From: Mycoplasma sp. 2045
GTDB lineage: Bacteria; Bacillota_I; Bacilli_A; Mycoplasmatales; Metamycoplasmataceae
Direction of reading: 5' to 3'
Assembly (NCBI RefSeq): GCF_024582715.1
Contig: NZ_CP102083.1
Coordinates: forward strand, 620,001 to 684,000
Length of the DNA: 64,000 nucleotides
How positions within the stretch are numbered: the stretch's first letter is position 1; each line of letters starts with the position of its first letter. Below the pieces are notes generated by a model. It ran no database searches. It saw only the letters and a list, made by a program, of their open reading frames with translations, and was not told where the DNA came from. Shown piece by piece: positions 29,366-38,796 of the stretch. The translations under genes were made by a program, and so were the position numbers.

Positions 29366-29450
29366 GACTCGCTACGCTGGCATTACCCAGTTCAGCTAAT
29401 AAGAGTATTTCTCAACCTGCGATTAAAAAATAAAAGCAAGTACCTCTGTC
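29366..29450 (-). ncRNA. TPP riboswitch (THI element)
   Basis: On the minus strand the conserved parts occur in order: AGAGGTACTTGC, then GCAGGTTGAGAAATA (the CTGAGA bulge, here TTGAGA), then AGCTGAACTGGGTAATGCC and AGCGTAGCGAGTC. This is the thiamine pyrophosphate aptamer. It lies about 50 bases upstream of the Cypl TPP-uptake operon and is followed by a terminator hairpin, so TPP should switch the operon off. A likely -10 (TAAAAT) is near 29462. Confidence 0.92.
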
Positions 29451-29494
29451 CTTGCTTAATATTTTACTTTAAAAATCAAAATACAAAGTTGTTT

Positions 29495-31993
29495 TTACAA
29501 TTTTGTTTCTTCATCATAACTAAAGGCTAATTCTTCATTATTTTCATCATCTTCAGTTGTTGAAATTGAAGCTAAATTTTTATTATTAATAAGTTCATTA
29601 TAGAGAGTTAAGTCTTCAAAAATTGGATTGTCTTTTTTCTCTCTAACACTTACTCCATGCGATGTAAGTAAAGCTTGCGATTCATTAAATACACTTACTA
29701 AATCTGGATTAACTAATGAAGTATGAGTCTGAGTTTCTCCTAAATCAATTGAACTTTCTATATTAACTGTTTGAATAACATGAGTTCAGGTTTGAAATTC
29801 TTTAAGAGTACAGTAAACATAATGATCTAAATTATCGTCAATTGAGAATGAGTTTCTTTTAACAAATGACTCAACATAACTTGAGTTTGTTTGAGAGTTA
29901 AGTGATTGAATTTTACCTTCAATAAGCATTTGAACAAGTGGCGAAACTGTTTTGTTAAATACTTTTGAAACCTTTCCCCACTCAAGAACTTGAGTATCAT
30001 CAAAGAAGTAAACGTAATCACAGCTATTTTTGATAAATTGAAGATCATCTGTGATGATAATAATATTCATATTATTTGCATTAGCAAATTTGAAAAGAAC
30101 TCTATAGAATTCATTTCTAGCTTCAGGAGCAATTGTTTTTATGTCATCAGAGATGAATAAAAACTTGATTTCATCCAATGCAAATTTTGTAATTTTAAGT
30201 TTGATCTTATCCAATGTATCTAGAGTCTTGTATTTATCTAAATACTTGTGGTGTGTGATTGCTGAGTTTTCAAATGTTTCAACAAATTTAAACATTGCAC
30301 TTAAATCTTTAACAAACTCAAACTTAGGTGTTGCAGTCGTTTTAGAAAAATCAATTAAATCTGATAACATCCTAGAAACTCAAGTGCTTTTCATTAAAAA
30401 TTTAATATTAGAAAAACTATTTAATACTTTTGTTAAGTTTTCAGAATTATCATTTTTAAATACAGCAGAAAGTTCAGATACTGTTTTGTCTAACATTTTT
30501 TCAATCTTTTTATAACTTGCATTAAATTCCTGGAGCTTCCTGTCTTTATTTTTAATAAGATTCTTAAACAATCTTTCTTGAGTATTTGTTTCTCACTCTA
30601 ATTCAGCATTTGCGAGTTGAATCGTTTGACTAAAATCATGAACCATAACTTCATTTTTATAACTTGATATATAGTTAAAACGTTTAGATTGAATAGTTTT
30701 AATTATTGCTTTATTGCTACTAATTTGATTTTTAATAAACTCAAAATTACTTTTTGATTTACTAATAAATCTATTGATATTAATATCAAATTCCCTAGAA
30801 ATAAAACTCTTAATCCTACTTACCGTTGTATTTTTATATTTATTTCTGATATCACCAAAGTTTTTATTGATGAAAATATTGACTTCAGACTCAATTTGTG
30901 ATTTAAGGTGTTCTAAATCTTCTTTCTTCAAGAATCTAAGATTTCAATAATTCTGTTCTCAAAGTTTTAGCTCTTGTTTTTTAATTAAAATATCTTTTAT
31001 ACAATCAAAATATTCAGGACTTTTAAAGACTGCAATTCTTGATTGAATTTCAAAAACATTAATTTGTTTTTTAATTTGTTTAATAGTTGCAAAAATGTAT
31101 TTCCGAGAATAAGCTTTGAGTTGTTCTTTATATTCTTTGTAAAATGCAATCTCAAACTTTAAGTCTCTAATTTTGAGATCGTTTTCTACTTTTGCAATAC
31201 TTGTGCTATTAATCTTTTCAATAAATTCAAGTTTGTATTCACTTTCTTGAATTTTAGTTTTTTTATCACTTAATGCATTATTTTCAACGTTGTTTAAGAC
31301 ATCTATAAATTCTTTTGAAACTACTTTGAATAAGTCAATAAAGATTTTAAATAAGTTTTTATTAAACTCATTTGCAATGAAAAATATGTTTCCTAATTGA
31401 ACTTCTTTGTTTTGTTTATCTTTTTTTACAAACGCTTCTTTAGCAGCGTTGAAAAAGTGTGATAAGTCACCGTTGAAGTTATCTGAAAGTTCGCTAAAGT
31501 CGCTAATGAAATCACTTATGTGTCCATATGTTAGGTTTTTTAGTGGGTGAGCGAATTGCTCATAAACTTTTTGTTCTTTTAAAAGTTTATCTTTGTTCTT
31601 AACAACTGATAAACAACTAAGTCAAATATCGACTAAAGGAATGTTGTTATCATCGTCATCACTAATATTAAGAAGGTCAAAATAGTCACTAATATAATCT
31701 AAATCTTTCTTTCTATTTGTGAAATCATTAGTATTGTCGTATCTATCTGCTTCATCAATTAATTTATTGTAGTTATATAGGGTTAAAAATGAATTCTTGT
31801 CCTTAAGTTCAAAGTTTCTAACTTTTTTATAAGTTAAATTTTTGTTATCTTTGGAAATATAGAAGGCTGTTTTTGAATTAGAATAGATTTTAATTTCAGG
31901 AATAGAAATAGAAGAGTAAGGCCATTTATCTTGCTCCTCACTCTTTTTTATAAAGATATTTGAAATTGTTAATTGAAGATCTTTATTTTTCAT
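29495..31993 (-). CDS. Catalytically degenerate Opp-type ABC ATPase-like protein with coiled-coil insert
   Basis: An 832-residue protein. The C-terminal part aligns in order with the end of OppD/OppF ATPases: FLFISDDIKT in place of Walker B, IIIITDDLQFI in place of the H-loop (IAHDL), and WGKVSKVFNKTVSPLVQML in place of the GKIVE...PKHPYT tail. The expected N-terminal Walker A is replaced by YSNSKTAFYISKDNKNLTY with no GxxGxGK, the Walker B glutamate is Asp, and the H-loop His is Asp. Between them lie about 350 residues rich in Lys, Glu, Ile and Phe, with heptad-like patterns. Mycoplasma OppF proteins are known to be large with long inserts, but this one seems to have lost ATPase residues. 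It overlaps the membrane gene upstream by one base plus two (TAATG). Confidence 0.7.
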
Positions 31994-32997
31994 TAGTATC
32001 CTAATTTTGAATTTTTCTTAATCAACTTAATAATGATTGAATATGAATAGTAAATAACAAAAACGTTAAATCAAATCTTGACAGGACTGGAAATAATATG
32101 TTGAGTTATTCATAAGAAAATATCTTTTGTTTCTCCATTTCCTAAACTCATATTATCCCCAAGAGATAAAATTGGTATATTTATAAGTTCCAAGAAAGTA
32201 GAGAACACTATAATCGGGACAAATATTAAGAAGCGCTCAACCCTCATTTTGAATCTTGCAACAATTATGAAAATAAGTAATAATGACATCCCTGTGATCA
32301 TTAAAGCAAGCAATCCTCAACGATTTGGAATTAAGCCTTTTTCAATATATTTATCTGGAACTCAAAAACCTACATAGTAAGTTATTATAATAATTACCAA
32401 TGATATTAAAAAGACTGCTGCAGTGGTATAAACATTCTTTAAGATGTCTTTTGAATTATCATCTCTAATGAATGCCCTTTTTGAATTAAGTTTAATTAAC
32501 TTATCGCCAACTTTAATAGCTTTTTCCATAGTAGCTTCATTTTTAGAAAGCTTTCTATATTTCTGAGCTAATAAAGTAATTTTAATTGAAATTCTTTCAA
32601 GTCTATATTCCTTGCTGAAAGCATATTGTAAAAACGACACAAAATAAAACCCGAAGATACCCGAAATAAGACCATTAATAGCTGTCGCTAGAGTGTACAT
32701 CGGGTTATAACCAACAGGTGGAACAAAAAGTAACGATAATAAATCTGATACAACACCAACAAAAACCCCAATGACAGGTCCAAAAACAAAACCTGTGATT
32801 TTTACAGGTAATCCTATAAATGAGAATTTGAATGATGGAATATTAACAATAGGCATTAACTGAGCTGCAACAACGGTAAAGCTAACTGATATAGCAATCA
32901 AGATGGCTATAAAAACCATATTCTTAATAGTTCATTTACGTAATAGTCCTCACTCCGATAATGACGACATAAGCTTAGCTGTTACCTTTGTTTTCAT
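31993..32997 (-). CDS. ECF-type transporter S component-like membrane protein
   Basis: A 334-residue membrane protein. Residues about 25-150 resemble S components of energy-coupling-factor vitamin transporters (FolT-like): a first helix with AILIAISVSFTVVA, then PVKITGFVFGPVIGVFVGVV and the PVGYNPMYTLATAINGLISG loop. The C-terminal half adds about three further helices. The substrate is probably a vitamin but cannot be told. Its stop codon overlaps the start of the degenerate ABC gene (TAATG), so the two products are made together. A TATAAA-like hexamer lies upstream near 33008-33013. Confidence 0.75.
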
Positions 32998-33022
32998 ATT
33001 ATTAATTTTATAATAATTCCTA

Positions 33023-33047
33023 TTTATTAAATTATTAATTTAATAAA
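33023..33047. promoter_or_regulatory. Perfect AT-only inverted repeat upstream of the ECF-S gene
   Basis: Eleven-base arms TTTATTAAATT / AATTTAATAAA around ATT. It resembles in size and composition the palindrome before gdpP (4355-4379) and sits just upstream of the likely promoter of the gene at 32997. Confidence 0.4.
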
Positions 33048-33072
33048 TAAAAAAGACCTATCTAGTAGGCCT
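33048..33072 (-). terminator. Terminator of the aldehyde dehydrogenase gene
   Basis: On the minus strand AGGCCTA pairs with TAGGTCT (one G-T pair), followed by TTTTTTATTT, shortly after the stop codon at 33085. Confidence 0.72.
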
Positions 33073-33084
33073 AAATGTCTAATA

Positions 33085-33612
33085 TCATTTATTGAAAATT
33101 TGAAGTAGTTTGAGTATTTTTGGTTTATTTTGCAATATCTTTAAAGTTCTCTTTTCTTTATAGACTTGTGTTTTATAAATTACAGATTTTTTGTGTGTGA
33201 ATGTATCAAAACCAGCTTTACCTCTATACTTACCAATTCCACTTTTACCTCTACCTCCAAATGCTAAACGTCTATTTTGTAGTTGTAAAAGTATATCATT
33301 TATCACTATTGAGCCGGCTTTAATTTCATTAGTTACTTTATCAATTTCATAACTATTTCTTGTGAACAAGTAAGCTGTTAATGGTTCAGATTTTGAATTT
33401 ACAAATTTAACCGCATCGTCTAACTCATTAAAAGTAATAATAGGCAACAATGGTCCGAAAATTTCTTCAGACATAACTTTCTGAGTTGTGTTATCTGATA
33501 ATTCTAAGATATTTAAATCAAATTGTAATGTTTCTTCATTCCTTTTAGCTTGTGGTGCTAATTTAACCAATCTATCATAATGTTCCTTATTTACAATTCT
33601 TACAATATAAAC
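33085..33612 (-). pseudogene. Aldehyde dehydrogenase, C-terminal fragment (split by IS3 element)
   Basis: About 175 residues giving the C-terminal third of an ALDH3-like enzyme: RIVNKEHYDRLVKLA, then EEIFGPLLPI (the conserved EEIFGPxLP motif) and a Gly-rich LAFGGRGKSGIGKYRGKAGF segment. It continues the N-terminal fragment at 34929-35730. The IS3 orfB reading frame runs into this fragment without a stop, so if expressed it would be an orfB-ALDH fusion lacking the catalytic cysteine. Confidence 0.85.
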
Positions 33613-34439
33613 TAGGACAAGTCTTATAGACAATTTATAAAAAATCAAAGCATCTCAACATTGTTGAGGTGTTTTTCAATTTAACACAGATTGAAATCTT
33701 TCATTGTTATATCATTCAATGTAATCTTTGATAATGTTTTTGAGTTTATCAAAGCAAATTGTTTTGTAATTTACAAAGTTTAAACACTCAGATTTAATGT
33801 TTGAAAAGAAATATTCAACTTCCCTATTATCTAATGAATTTCCAACCCTACCCATAGATACATTACCATTGTTTTTGACAACTACATCGAGATATTTAGA
33901 TGATGAATATTGAAATCCGTGATCGGAATGAAGGATTCAAGGTTTTTAAACTTGATATCCTTGATGTGTGAAATAACTAAATCTGTGTCATTTCTTCTTG
34001 ATAAGTTTCAATTTAAAATTTTCTTTGTTTTATGATGTATTGCAACTGAAAGATAAACGTGGTTTTCATCTATATCGTTTGGTGCTTTTATATATGAAAC
34101 ATCTGTCGCAATAATATTATTTGTAATCCCATTGTAATCTCTATTTACAAGATCTTTAATCTTAACATTTGTATTCTTGATTTCTCTGACTTTACGTTTT
34201 GGCCTAACTACACAAATTAGATTTAATTTGTTCATTATTCTTCCCAATGTTCTGTAATTTATGTCTATTTTATATACTTTTAGTATATAAATGCTCAATC
34301 TTCAACGACCAAAACGACCTTTATTTTCATAAAAGGCCTTTTTGACAATTGAATGTAATTCTTCATTTTCAGTCTTTTGAGAGACTTCTTTATCGAATTG
34401 CGAAATTTTCTTATAAAAAGTAGATTTTGGTATTCCTAA
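33613..34439 (-). pseudogene. IS3-family transposase orfB, frameshifted
   Basis: The catalytic part of an IS3 transposase, entered by a -1 shift from orfA (LGIPKSTFYKKISQFDKE). The DDE residues are seen as ATDVSYI (first Asp), HSDHGFQYSS (second Asp) and NSLDNREVEYFF (Glu), with the C terminus ERFQSVLNWKTPQQCWD. Near 33944 the frame breaks: DIKFKNLES must become FKKPWILHSDHG, as if one A had been lost from an A-run. No stop codon lies within the IS end, so the last part reads on into aldehyde dehydrogenase. This copy is probably inactive. Confidence 0.8.
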
Positions 34440-34855
34440 AAATATATAAATTGTTTATTTGTAACAGAAGATGATTTCTTGATTTTGCTTCAATCAATTT
34501 CCATTTTATTATCTCTGAAAATTTCAAGCATAATTTTTATGAATTCATTCTTTTGCTCATCAGTCATTTCTTCAATCATTGAATCATCCGTTTCAATAGG
34601 TTTCTTTTTAGGTCTTCCAGAACCCTTTCCTTTTTTAGGAGCTGTTCCTGTTTTTGAAAATATTACAGTTTCGTCTTTTTGATATTCTCTAAATTTATTT
34701 CAAATTCTACGTCTAACATTTTCTTTAAAGTAATCCTTATTATATTTTTCTGAAATATAAGATGCAAATTTGTATTCATATTCATTTGTGTATTCTCAAT
34801 TTTCTATTCATTTGAATAGATCTAATCATTCATAATGTTTCAATTGTTTACCCAT
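34436..34855 (-). CDS. IS3-family transposase orfA
   Basis: A 139-residue protein, MGKQLKHYEWLDLFKWIENW onward, with an HTH-like N terminus and a basic stretch KKGKGSGRPKKKP, as in mycoplasma IS3 orfA proteins. UGA is Trp at several sites. It ends at TAT TTT TAG; slipping back one base on TTT TTT-like sequence gives TTA GGA and enters orfB, the usual IS3 way of making the OrfAB transposase. Confidence 0.8.
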
Positions 34856-34928
34856 TTGTAAAATCCTTTCTCTTATTGTAAACAAAAAGTAGACAGTTTT
34901 TTATTTTCTGTCTACTTTTCTTGTCCTA

Positions 34929-35730
34929 GTTTAATATCCTTATTCATAGCATTTTTTTCTTTAAAAATAGAATCGTATGAATTGTTAATTTCCCGAATTA
35001 ATTCTTCTTTTTTCTCTTTATGAACTAATACATAATCGGGTGCAATGCATGTTTGACCTGCATTAAGTAATTTTCCTAAAACCAATTTGTTAGCTGCTTC
35101 TTCCATATCTGCTGTGTATCCAACAATAAAAGGCGATTTTCCACCTAATTCCAATACACATGGAATTAACAATTCAGCAGCTTTTTTGTAATAAATTTGT
35201 CCAACTTTTTCTGAACCTGTAAAGAAAATAAAATCAATCTTATTTTCAGAGTAAATTTGTCCAACTATTTCCTTGTCGCCTTCATATATTTTGACTTGTG
35301 CACTATTGAAAACGCTTGTTAAAATCTTTTTAACAACCTGATTCGTGTTAGGACATAATTCAGATAATTTTAATATTACATTATTACCTGCTCCTATTGC
35401 ATTAATAGCAGGAATGAGAGATAAATTAAATGGATAATTTCAAGGACATACAATTAGAACATTTCCGTATGGTTCGCTTTTTATGTATGTCTTGCTGTAA
35501 AAAGTCTGAATTGAGTTTGTTACTCTCTTATTTTTTCATCATCTTTTTAGCTTTCTAATATATAAATTAAGTTCATTTAAAACTTGACCCACTTCAGTGG
35601 CTTCAGCTTCTAAGGGATTTTTATTTAAATCTTTTTTGAGAGCTTCATAAATTAGTTCTCTGTTGTTTAATATTTCTTCTTTAAGCTTTTTTAAATTTGA
35701 TTTTATTTTCTTAATTTCGTGTTTATACAT
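34929..35730 (-). pseudogene. Aldehyde dehydrogenase, N-terminal fragment (split by IS3 element)
   Basis: About 267 residues of an ALDH3-like enzyme that oxidises aldehydes with NAD(P)+. It includes PWNYPFNLSLIPAI, FFTGSEKVGQ, the catalytic Glu in CVLELGGKSP and the nucleophile Cys in NAGQTCIAPDY. The frame passes into the IS at LGQ and ends a few residues later. The remaining third is at 33085-33612, so the enzyme is disrupted. The start ATG at 35730 gives the expected family N terminus. Confidence 0.85.
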
Positions 35731-35793
35731 AACTATTATTTTACTTTATTTTATGATCGTAATAAATAGCTTTTACATAGTGTACAAGATCTA

Positions 35794-35824
35794 AAAAATA
35801 AAAAGCCACTTAAGTAAAGTGGTT
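35794..35824 (-). terminator. Hairpin terminator in the ALDH-tRNA gap
   Basis: On the minus strand AACCACTT pairs with AAGTGGCT, followed by TTTTATTTTTT. It would end a minus-strand transcript entering from the 35.9 kb side, upstream of the aldehyde dehydrogenase gene. Confidence 0.6.
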
Positions 35825-35884
35825 GAGCTAAATTAGAAAAGCAAATATTTTTTCATTTTGTTCATTTAGAAATAATCTTACTAA

Positions 35885-36004
35885 TTAAATATCATAATTT
35901 GTGATAATCACTTCCTGCACTATAACTCTACGATCTGATTTTGAGTCGATACCTCTTTTTGCATCAATCACATGAATATTTAAACCATCATAGTGACCAT
36001 GTTA
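35885..36004 (-). pseudogene. Possible gene remnant (C-terminal fragment, unidentified)
   Basis: On the minus strand about 37 codons are open without a start, from HGHYDGLNIHVIDAKRG through SKSDRRVIVQEVIITNYDI to TAA, directly after an in-frame TAA. Composition looks protein-like (charged and hydrophobic alternation). It faintly recalls the C-terminal domain of YitT-type membrane proteins, but this is not secure. The rest of 35731-36110 holds two terminator hairpins and nothing else seen. Confidence 0.3.
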
Positions 36005-36041
36005 TGACAAATTGCGTGTTTTAATTCACACATTTACAGGA

Positions 36042-36072
36042 AATAAAAAAATCACACATTTTGTTGCGTGAT
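36042..36072 (-). terminator. Terminator of the tRNA operon
   Basis: On the minus strand ATCACGCA pairs with TGTGTGAT (one G-T pair), followed by seven T residues, about 40 bases after the last tRNA gene. Confidence 0.72.
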
Positions 36073-36110
36073 GACTTATTCGACTATTTTATATTAAAAC
36101 AATATTTTAA

Positions 36111-36195
36111 TGGTGCGCGAAGAGGGACTCGAACCCTCATACCGTAAGGCACTAGAGCCTAAATCTAGCGTGTCTGCCAATTTCACCATTCGCGC
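36111..36195 (-). tRNA. tRNA-Leu (UAG)
   Basis: An 85-nt class II tRNA with encoded CCA. The acceptor stem GCGCGAA / TTCGCGC is perfect, the anticodon stem CTAGA / TCTAG encloses TTTAGGC with anticodon TAG, a variable arm is present, and the T-loop is GGTTCGAGTCC. It is the last gene of the five-tRNA cluster. Confidence 0.97.
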
Positions 36196-36235
36196 ATATT
36201 TTTAGTGCTGAAAGGCATAAAAAAAGCACCATGCT

Positions 36236-36311
<76 letters not shown>

Positions 36312-36313
36312 AA

Positions 36314-36389
36314 TGGTGGAAGATAAGGGACTCGAACCCATGACATTCGCCTTGTAAGGGCGACGCTCTCCCAGCTGAGCTAATCTTCC
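36314..36389 (-). tRNA. tRNA-Val (UAC)
   Basis: A 76-nt tRNA with encoded CCA. The acceptor stem is GGAAGAT / ATCTTCC, the anticodon stem TCGCC / GGCGA holds CTTACAA with anticodon TAC, and the T-loop is GGTTCGAGTCC. Confidence 0.97.
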
Positions 36390-36394
36390 AAAAA

Positions 36395-36470
36395 TGGCAG
36401 TCTGTACGGGGATCGAACCCGTGTATGCATGGATGAAAACCATGTGTGTTAACCGCTTCACCAACAGACC
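36395..36470 (-). tRNA. tRNA-Glu (UUC)
   Basis: A 76-nt tRNA with encoded CCA. The anticodon stem CATGG / CCATG encloses TTTTCAT with anticodon TTC. The acceptor stem GGTCTGT / ACAGACT has one G-T pair, and the T-loop is GGTTCGATCCC. Confidence 0.97.
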
Positions 36471-36475
36471 ATAAA

Positions 36476-36550
36476 TGGCGCCGATTATTGGGATTGAACC
36501 AACGACCAACTGGTTAACAGCCAGCTGCTCTACCGCTGAGCTAAATCGGC
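36476..36550 (-). tRNA. tRNA-Asn (GUU)
   Basis: A 75-nt tRNA with encoded CCA. The acceptor stem is GCCGATT / AATCGGC, the anticodon loop CTGTTAA carries GTT, and the T-loop is GGTTCAATCCC. It is first in the cluster. Confidence 0.97.
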
Positions 36551-36568
36551 ATTTTGATTTGCTAATAT

Positions 36569-36574
36569 ATTATA
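36569..36574 (-). promoter_or_regulatory. -10 element of the tRNA operon
   Basis: A perfect TATAAT on the minus strand, about 19 bases upstream of the mature 5' end of tRNA-Asn, in an AT-rich setting with a TTGAAA-like hexamer further upstream. Confidence 0.6.
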
Positions 36575-36671
36575 CATAAAAATTATTTTTTCAAAATTAT
36601 TTTTATATTTTTTATTTCGGTATTTATTTGGTTCGAGACTATTATAGCACATTTTAATAAAGCAAATAAAA

Positions 36672-36704
36672 ATTATTAAAAATCCAAGATAAGCATCTTG
36701 GAAA
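36672..36704 (-). terminator. Terminator after the proline iminopeptidase gene
   Basis: On the minus strand TCCAAGAT pairs perfectly with ATCTTGGA around a GCTT loop, followed by TTTTTAATAATTTTT, just after the stop codon at 36710. Confidence 0.8.
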
Positions 36705-36709
36705 TTGAA

Positions 36710-37651
36710 TTATTTATATGTCTCTTTAAGTTCACTAAAGATTTGAATTAATTTATTTTTATTATTTATATCCCATTGTGTGTGTCCAGCTTGTTCTATG
36801 AAATATAAGTTACAATTATCTAATTCTTTAGATAGTAAATAGGCACCAATGGGTCTTGTATCAATATCATTTCTTCCGTGAACTATATCTGTTGGAATAT
36901 GTTTTATTTTGTGTGCATTCTCTAATATATAGTTATCTGATGGTAAAAATGATTTATTGACAAAATAATGTGATTCCATTAATGAAATTTGATAATCATC
37001 TTCATCAGTTGATTCAAATAATTTAGGATTTATAGAAACAATTGATTCTTCTCATTTCACAAAAGCCCTACCTGCTTTATATTTTTTTTCTAAATCATCA
37101 CTAGTTAATAATGAATAGTATTTTTCTAAAATGCTATTTCCACTTACATCTTGTACATAGGAAGCAAATTCATTATGTTTTTCTGGATAGAAAAATGAAG
37201 CACCTTTTTCATAAAGAAAATCAACATCTTCTTGTCTAGCTAAGAAAATTCCACGTAAAACCAAGTGCAATATATCTTCAGGATATTTAATTGCATAAGC
37301 TAGAGATAAAGTTGTTCCTCAACTACCACCAAACAGGATCATTTTATCTATATTTAAGTGTTCCTTGAGTTTTCTTATATCTTCAACTAATTGATTAGTA
37401 TTATTTTTTTGAAGTTCAAACCTAGGTTTTGATTTACCACAACCTCTTTGATCGAACATAATAACTTTATAGCAATTTAGATCAAAGAATTCAAGCGATT
37501 TAAGCGAACTTTGACCACCCGGTCCACCATGTATTATAAAAACAGGTAATCCATCTGGATTACCGCTAACACTGAAATAAATTTGATGGATAGAATCTAC
37601 TTGTAAATATCCATCATGATTTATTTGCGAATTATTGTTATTATTGTTCAT
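36710..37651 (-). CDS. pip: Proline iminopeptidase (alpha/beta hydrolase)
   Basis: A 313-residue cytosolic peptidase that removes N-terminal proline. It has the oxyanion [22 protein letters not shown], the nucleophile elbow [23 protein letters not shown] with the acid, and the catalytic His in QAGHTQWD. Length matches the family (about 310-320). The start at 37651 (a run of Asn follows) lies 11 bases inside the end of the upstream aminopeptidase gene; an in-frame ATG at 37678 is also possible. Together with the neighbouring Xaa-Pro peptidase it handles proline-containing peptides. Confidence 0.92.
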
Positions 37652-38687
37652 TTGGTCTAGAAAATACATAGTGACCATTTTCAGTAACTAGAACATCATC
37701 TTCAATTCTAGCTCCACCTAAACCTTCAATGTAAATCCCAGGTTCAACTGTAATAATCATTCCAGGTTCTAAAACAGTTTGTGAATGAGGTGAAACTGAT
37801 GGTCATTCGTGAACATCAATTCCTAATCCGTGTCCTGTTGAATGTAAGAAGTAATCTGCATACCCTTTTGAAGCAATGTAATCTCTACATACTTTATCAA
37901 CTTCACAAGCTTTAATACCAGGTCTTACAGCTTTTCTACCTGCTGCAGCGGCTTCTTTAACAATGTTTAAGATTTCAAGTGCTTTAGGATTTTTAACTTT
38001 ATCTTCACCTCCTAAAACTCATGTTCTTGTAATGTCTGCTGTATATCCCTTATATTTAGCACCGAAGTCAACTTTAAGTAATTCACCTTCCTCTAGAAGT
38101 TTATCAGTTGTATGGTGGTGTGGTTCGGCTGACGATGAAGCTGTTGCAACTATTTCATCAAATCCTTCTTTATCTCCACCGTGTTTCTTAAGTAAATAAT
38201 TTAAATAAGCTCCAGCTTCTTTTTCAGAAATACCTGGCTTAACTCATTGTTTAAATTCTTCAAGTGCTGATAGAGAAATATCAATTACTTTTTGCATTAA
38301 TTTAAGTTCTTCAGCTGATTTAACAATTCTTAAATCTTGAGCATCAACTCATGAAATTTCTTCAGGTTGCACCATTGATACAATTCTGTCTTGAACCTCT
38401 TTTGTTAAGTAGTTTTTTTCCAACACAATCTTCTTGAAGTTTCTTTTATCAAATCACTCTTTCATTGAGTTTCCTTTGATTAAAACAATATCAACATTTT
38501 TAGCATGCTTTGTTGCGTATTCAATGTATCTTCCATCAACAAATAATGTTGCTTTATCTTTTTCAATTGCAATATATCCATCTGATGTTTGAACATGTGC
38601 ATATCATAATCTTGTTTGAGGTGCTTCTGAAATTAAAACTTCAGCTCCTGTTTGTTCAAACATTTGATCTAGTCTTCTTCTGTCCAT
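37641..38687 (-). CDS. pepP: Xaa-Pro aminopeptidase (M24 family)
   Basis: A 348-residue metallopeptidase that cleaves N-terminal residues preceding proline. A creatinase-like N-terminal domain (about residues 1-120) is followed by the pita-bread catalytic domain with metal ligands in [16 protein letters not shown] (two Asp), [13 protein letters not shown] (His), TVEPGIY (Glu) and GARIEDD (Glu). Its Shine-Dalgarno is AGGAGAAAACT-like just before the ATG at 38687. It precedes and overlaps the proline iminopeptidase gene. Confidence 0.94.
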
Positions 38688-38741
38688 AGTTTTCTCCTAT
38701 TGATTGTTAATGATTTAATAATTATAAAACTTTTATGCATT

Positions 38742-38771
38742 TTAAATAAAAATCTAGCATATGCTAGATTG
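38742..38771 (-). terminator. Terminator after rpmG
   Basis: A perfect 20-base palindrome (AATCTAGCAT and its complement, 38751-38770) followed on the minus strand by TTTATTTAAA. It lies between rpmG and pepP. Confidence 0.72.
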
Positions 38772-38796
38772 GAAATTATTATAGAGAAAAATGTGA

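Larger units (their letters stand above)
33613..34928 (-). mobile_element. IS3-family insertion sequence inside an aldehyde dehydrogenase gene
   Basis: About 1.3 kb. It carries two overlapping frames in IS3 style (orfA at 34436-34855 and orfB after a -1 shift), with DDE residues. Both ends carry TAGGACAAG in inverted orientation; the inverted match extends outward to TAAAC, so no clear direct target duplication is visible. The right end also has an internal hairpin (AAAGTAGACAG ... CTGTCTACTTT). A shortened relative lies at 59241-59433 and a right-end remnant at 53981-54033. Confidence 0.85.

Noticed and set aside
29821-31993. Plus-strand and alternate-frame ORFs of 60-125 residues inside the pseudo-ABC gene
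   Set aside because: They overlap a continuous 832-residue minus frame, lack ribosome-binding sites and show no protein family.
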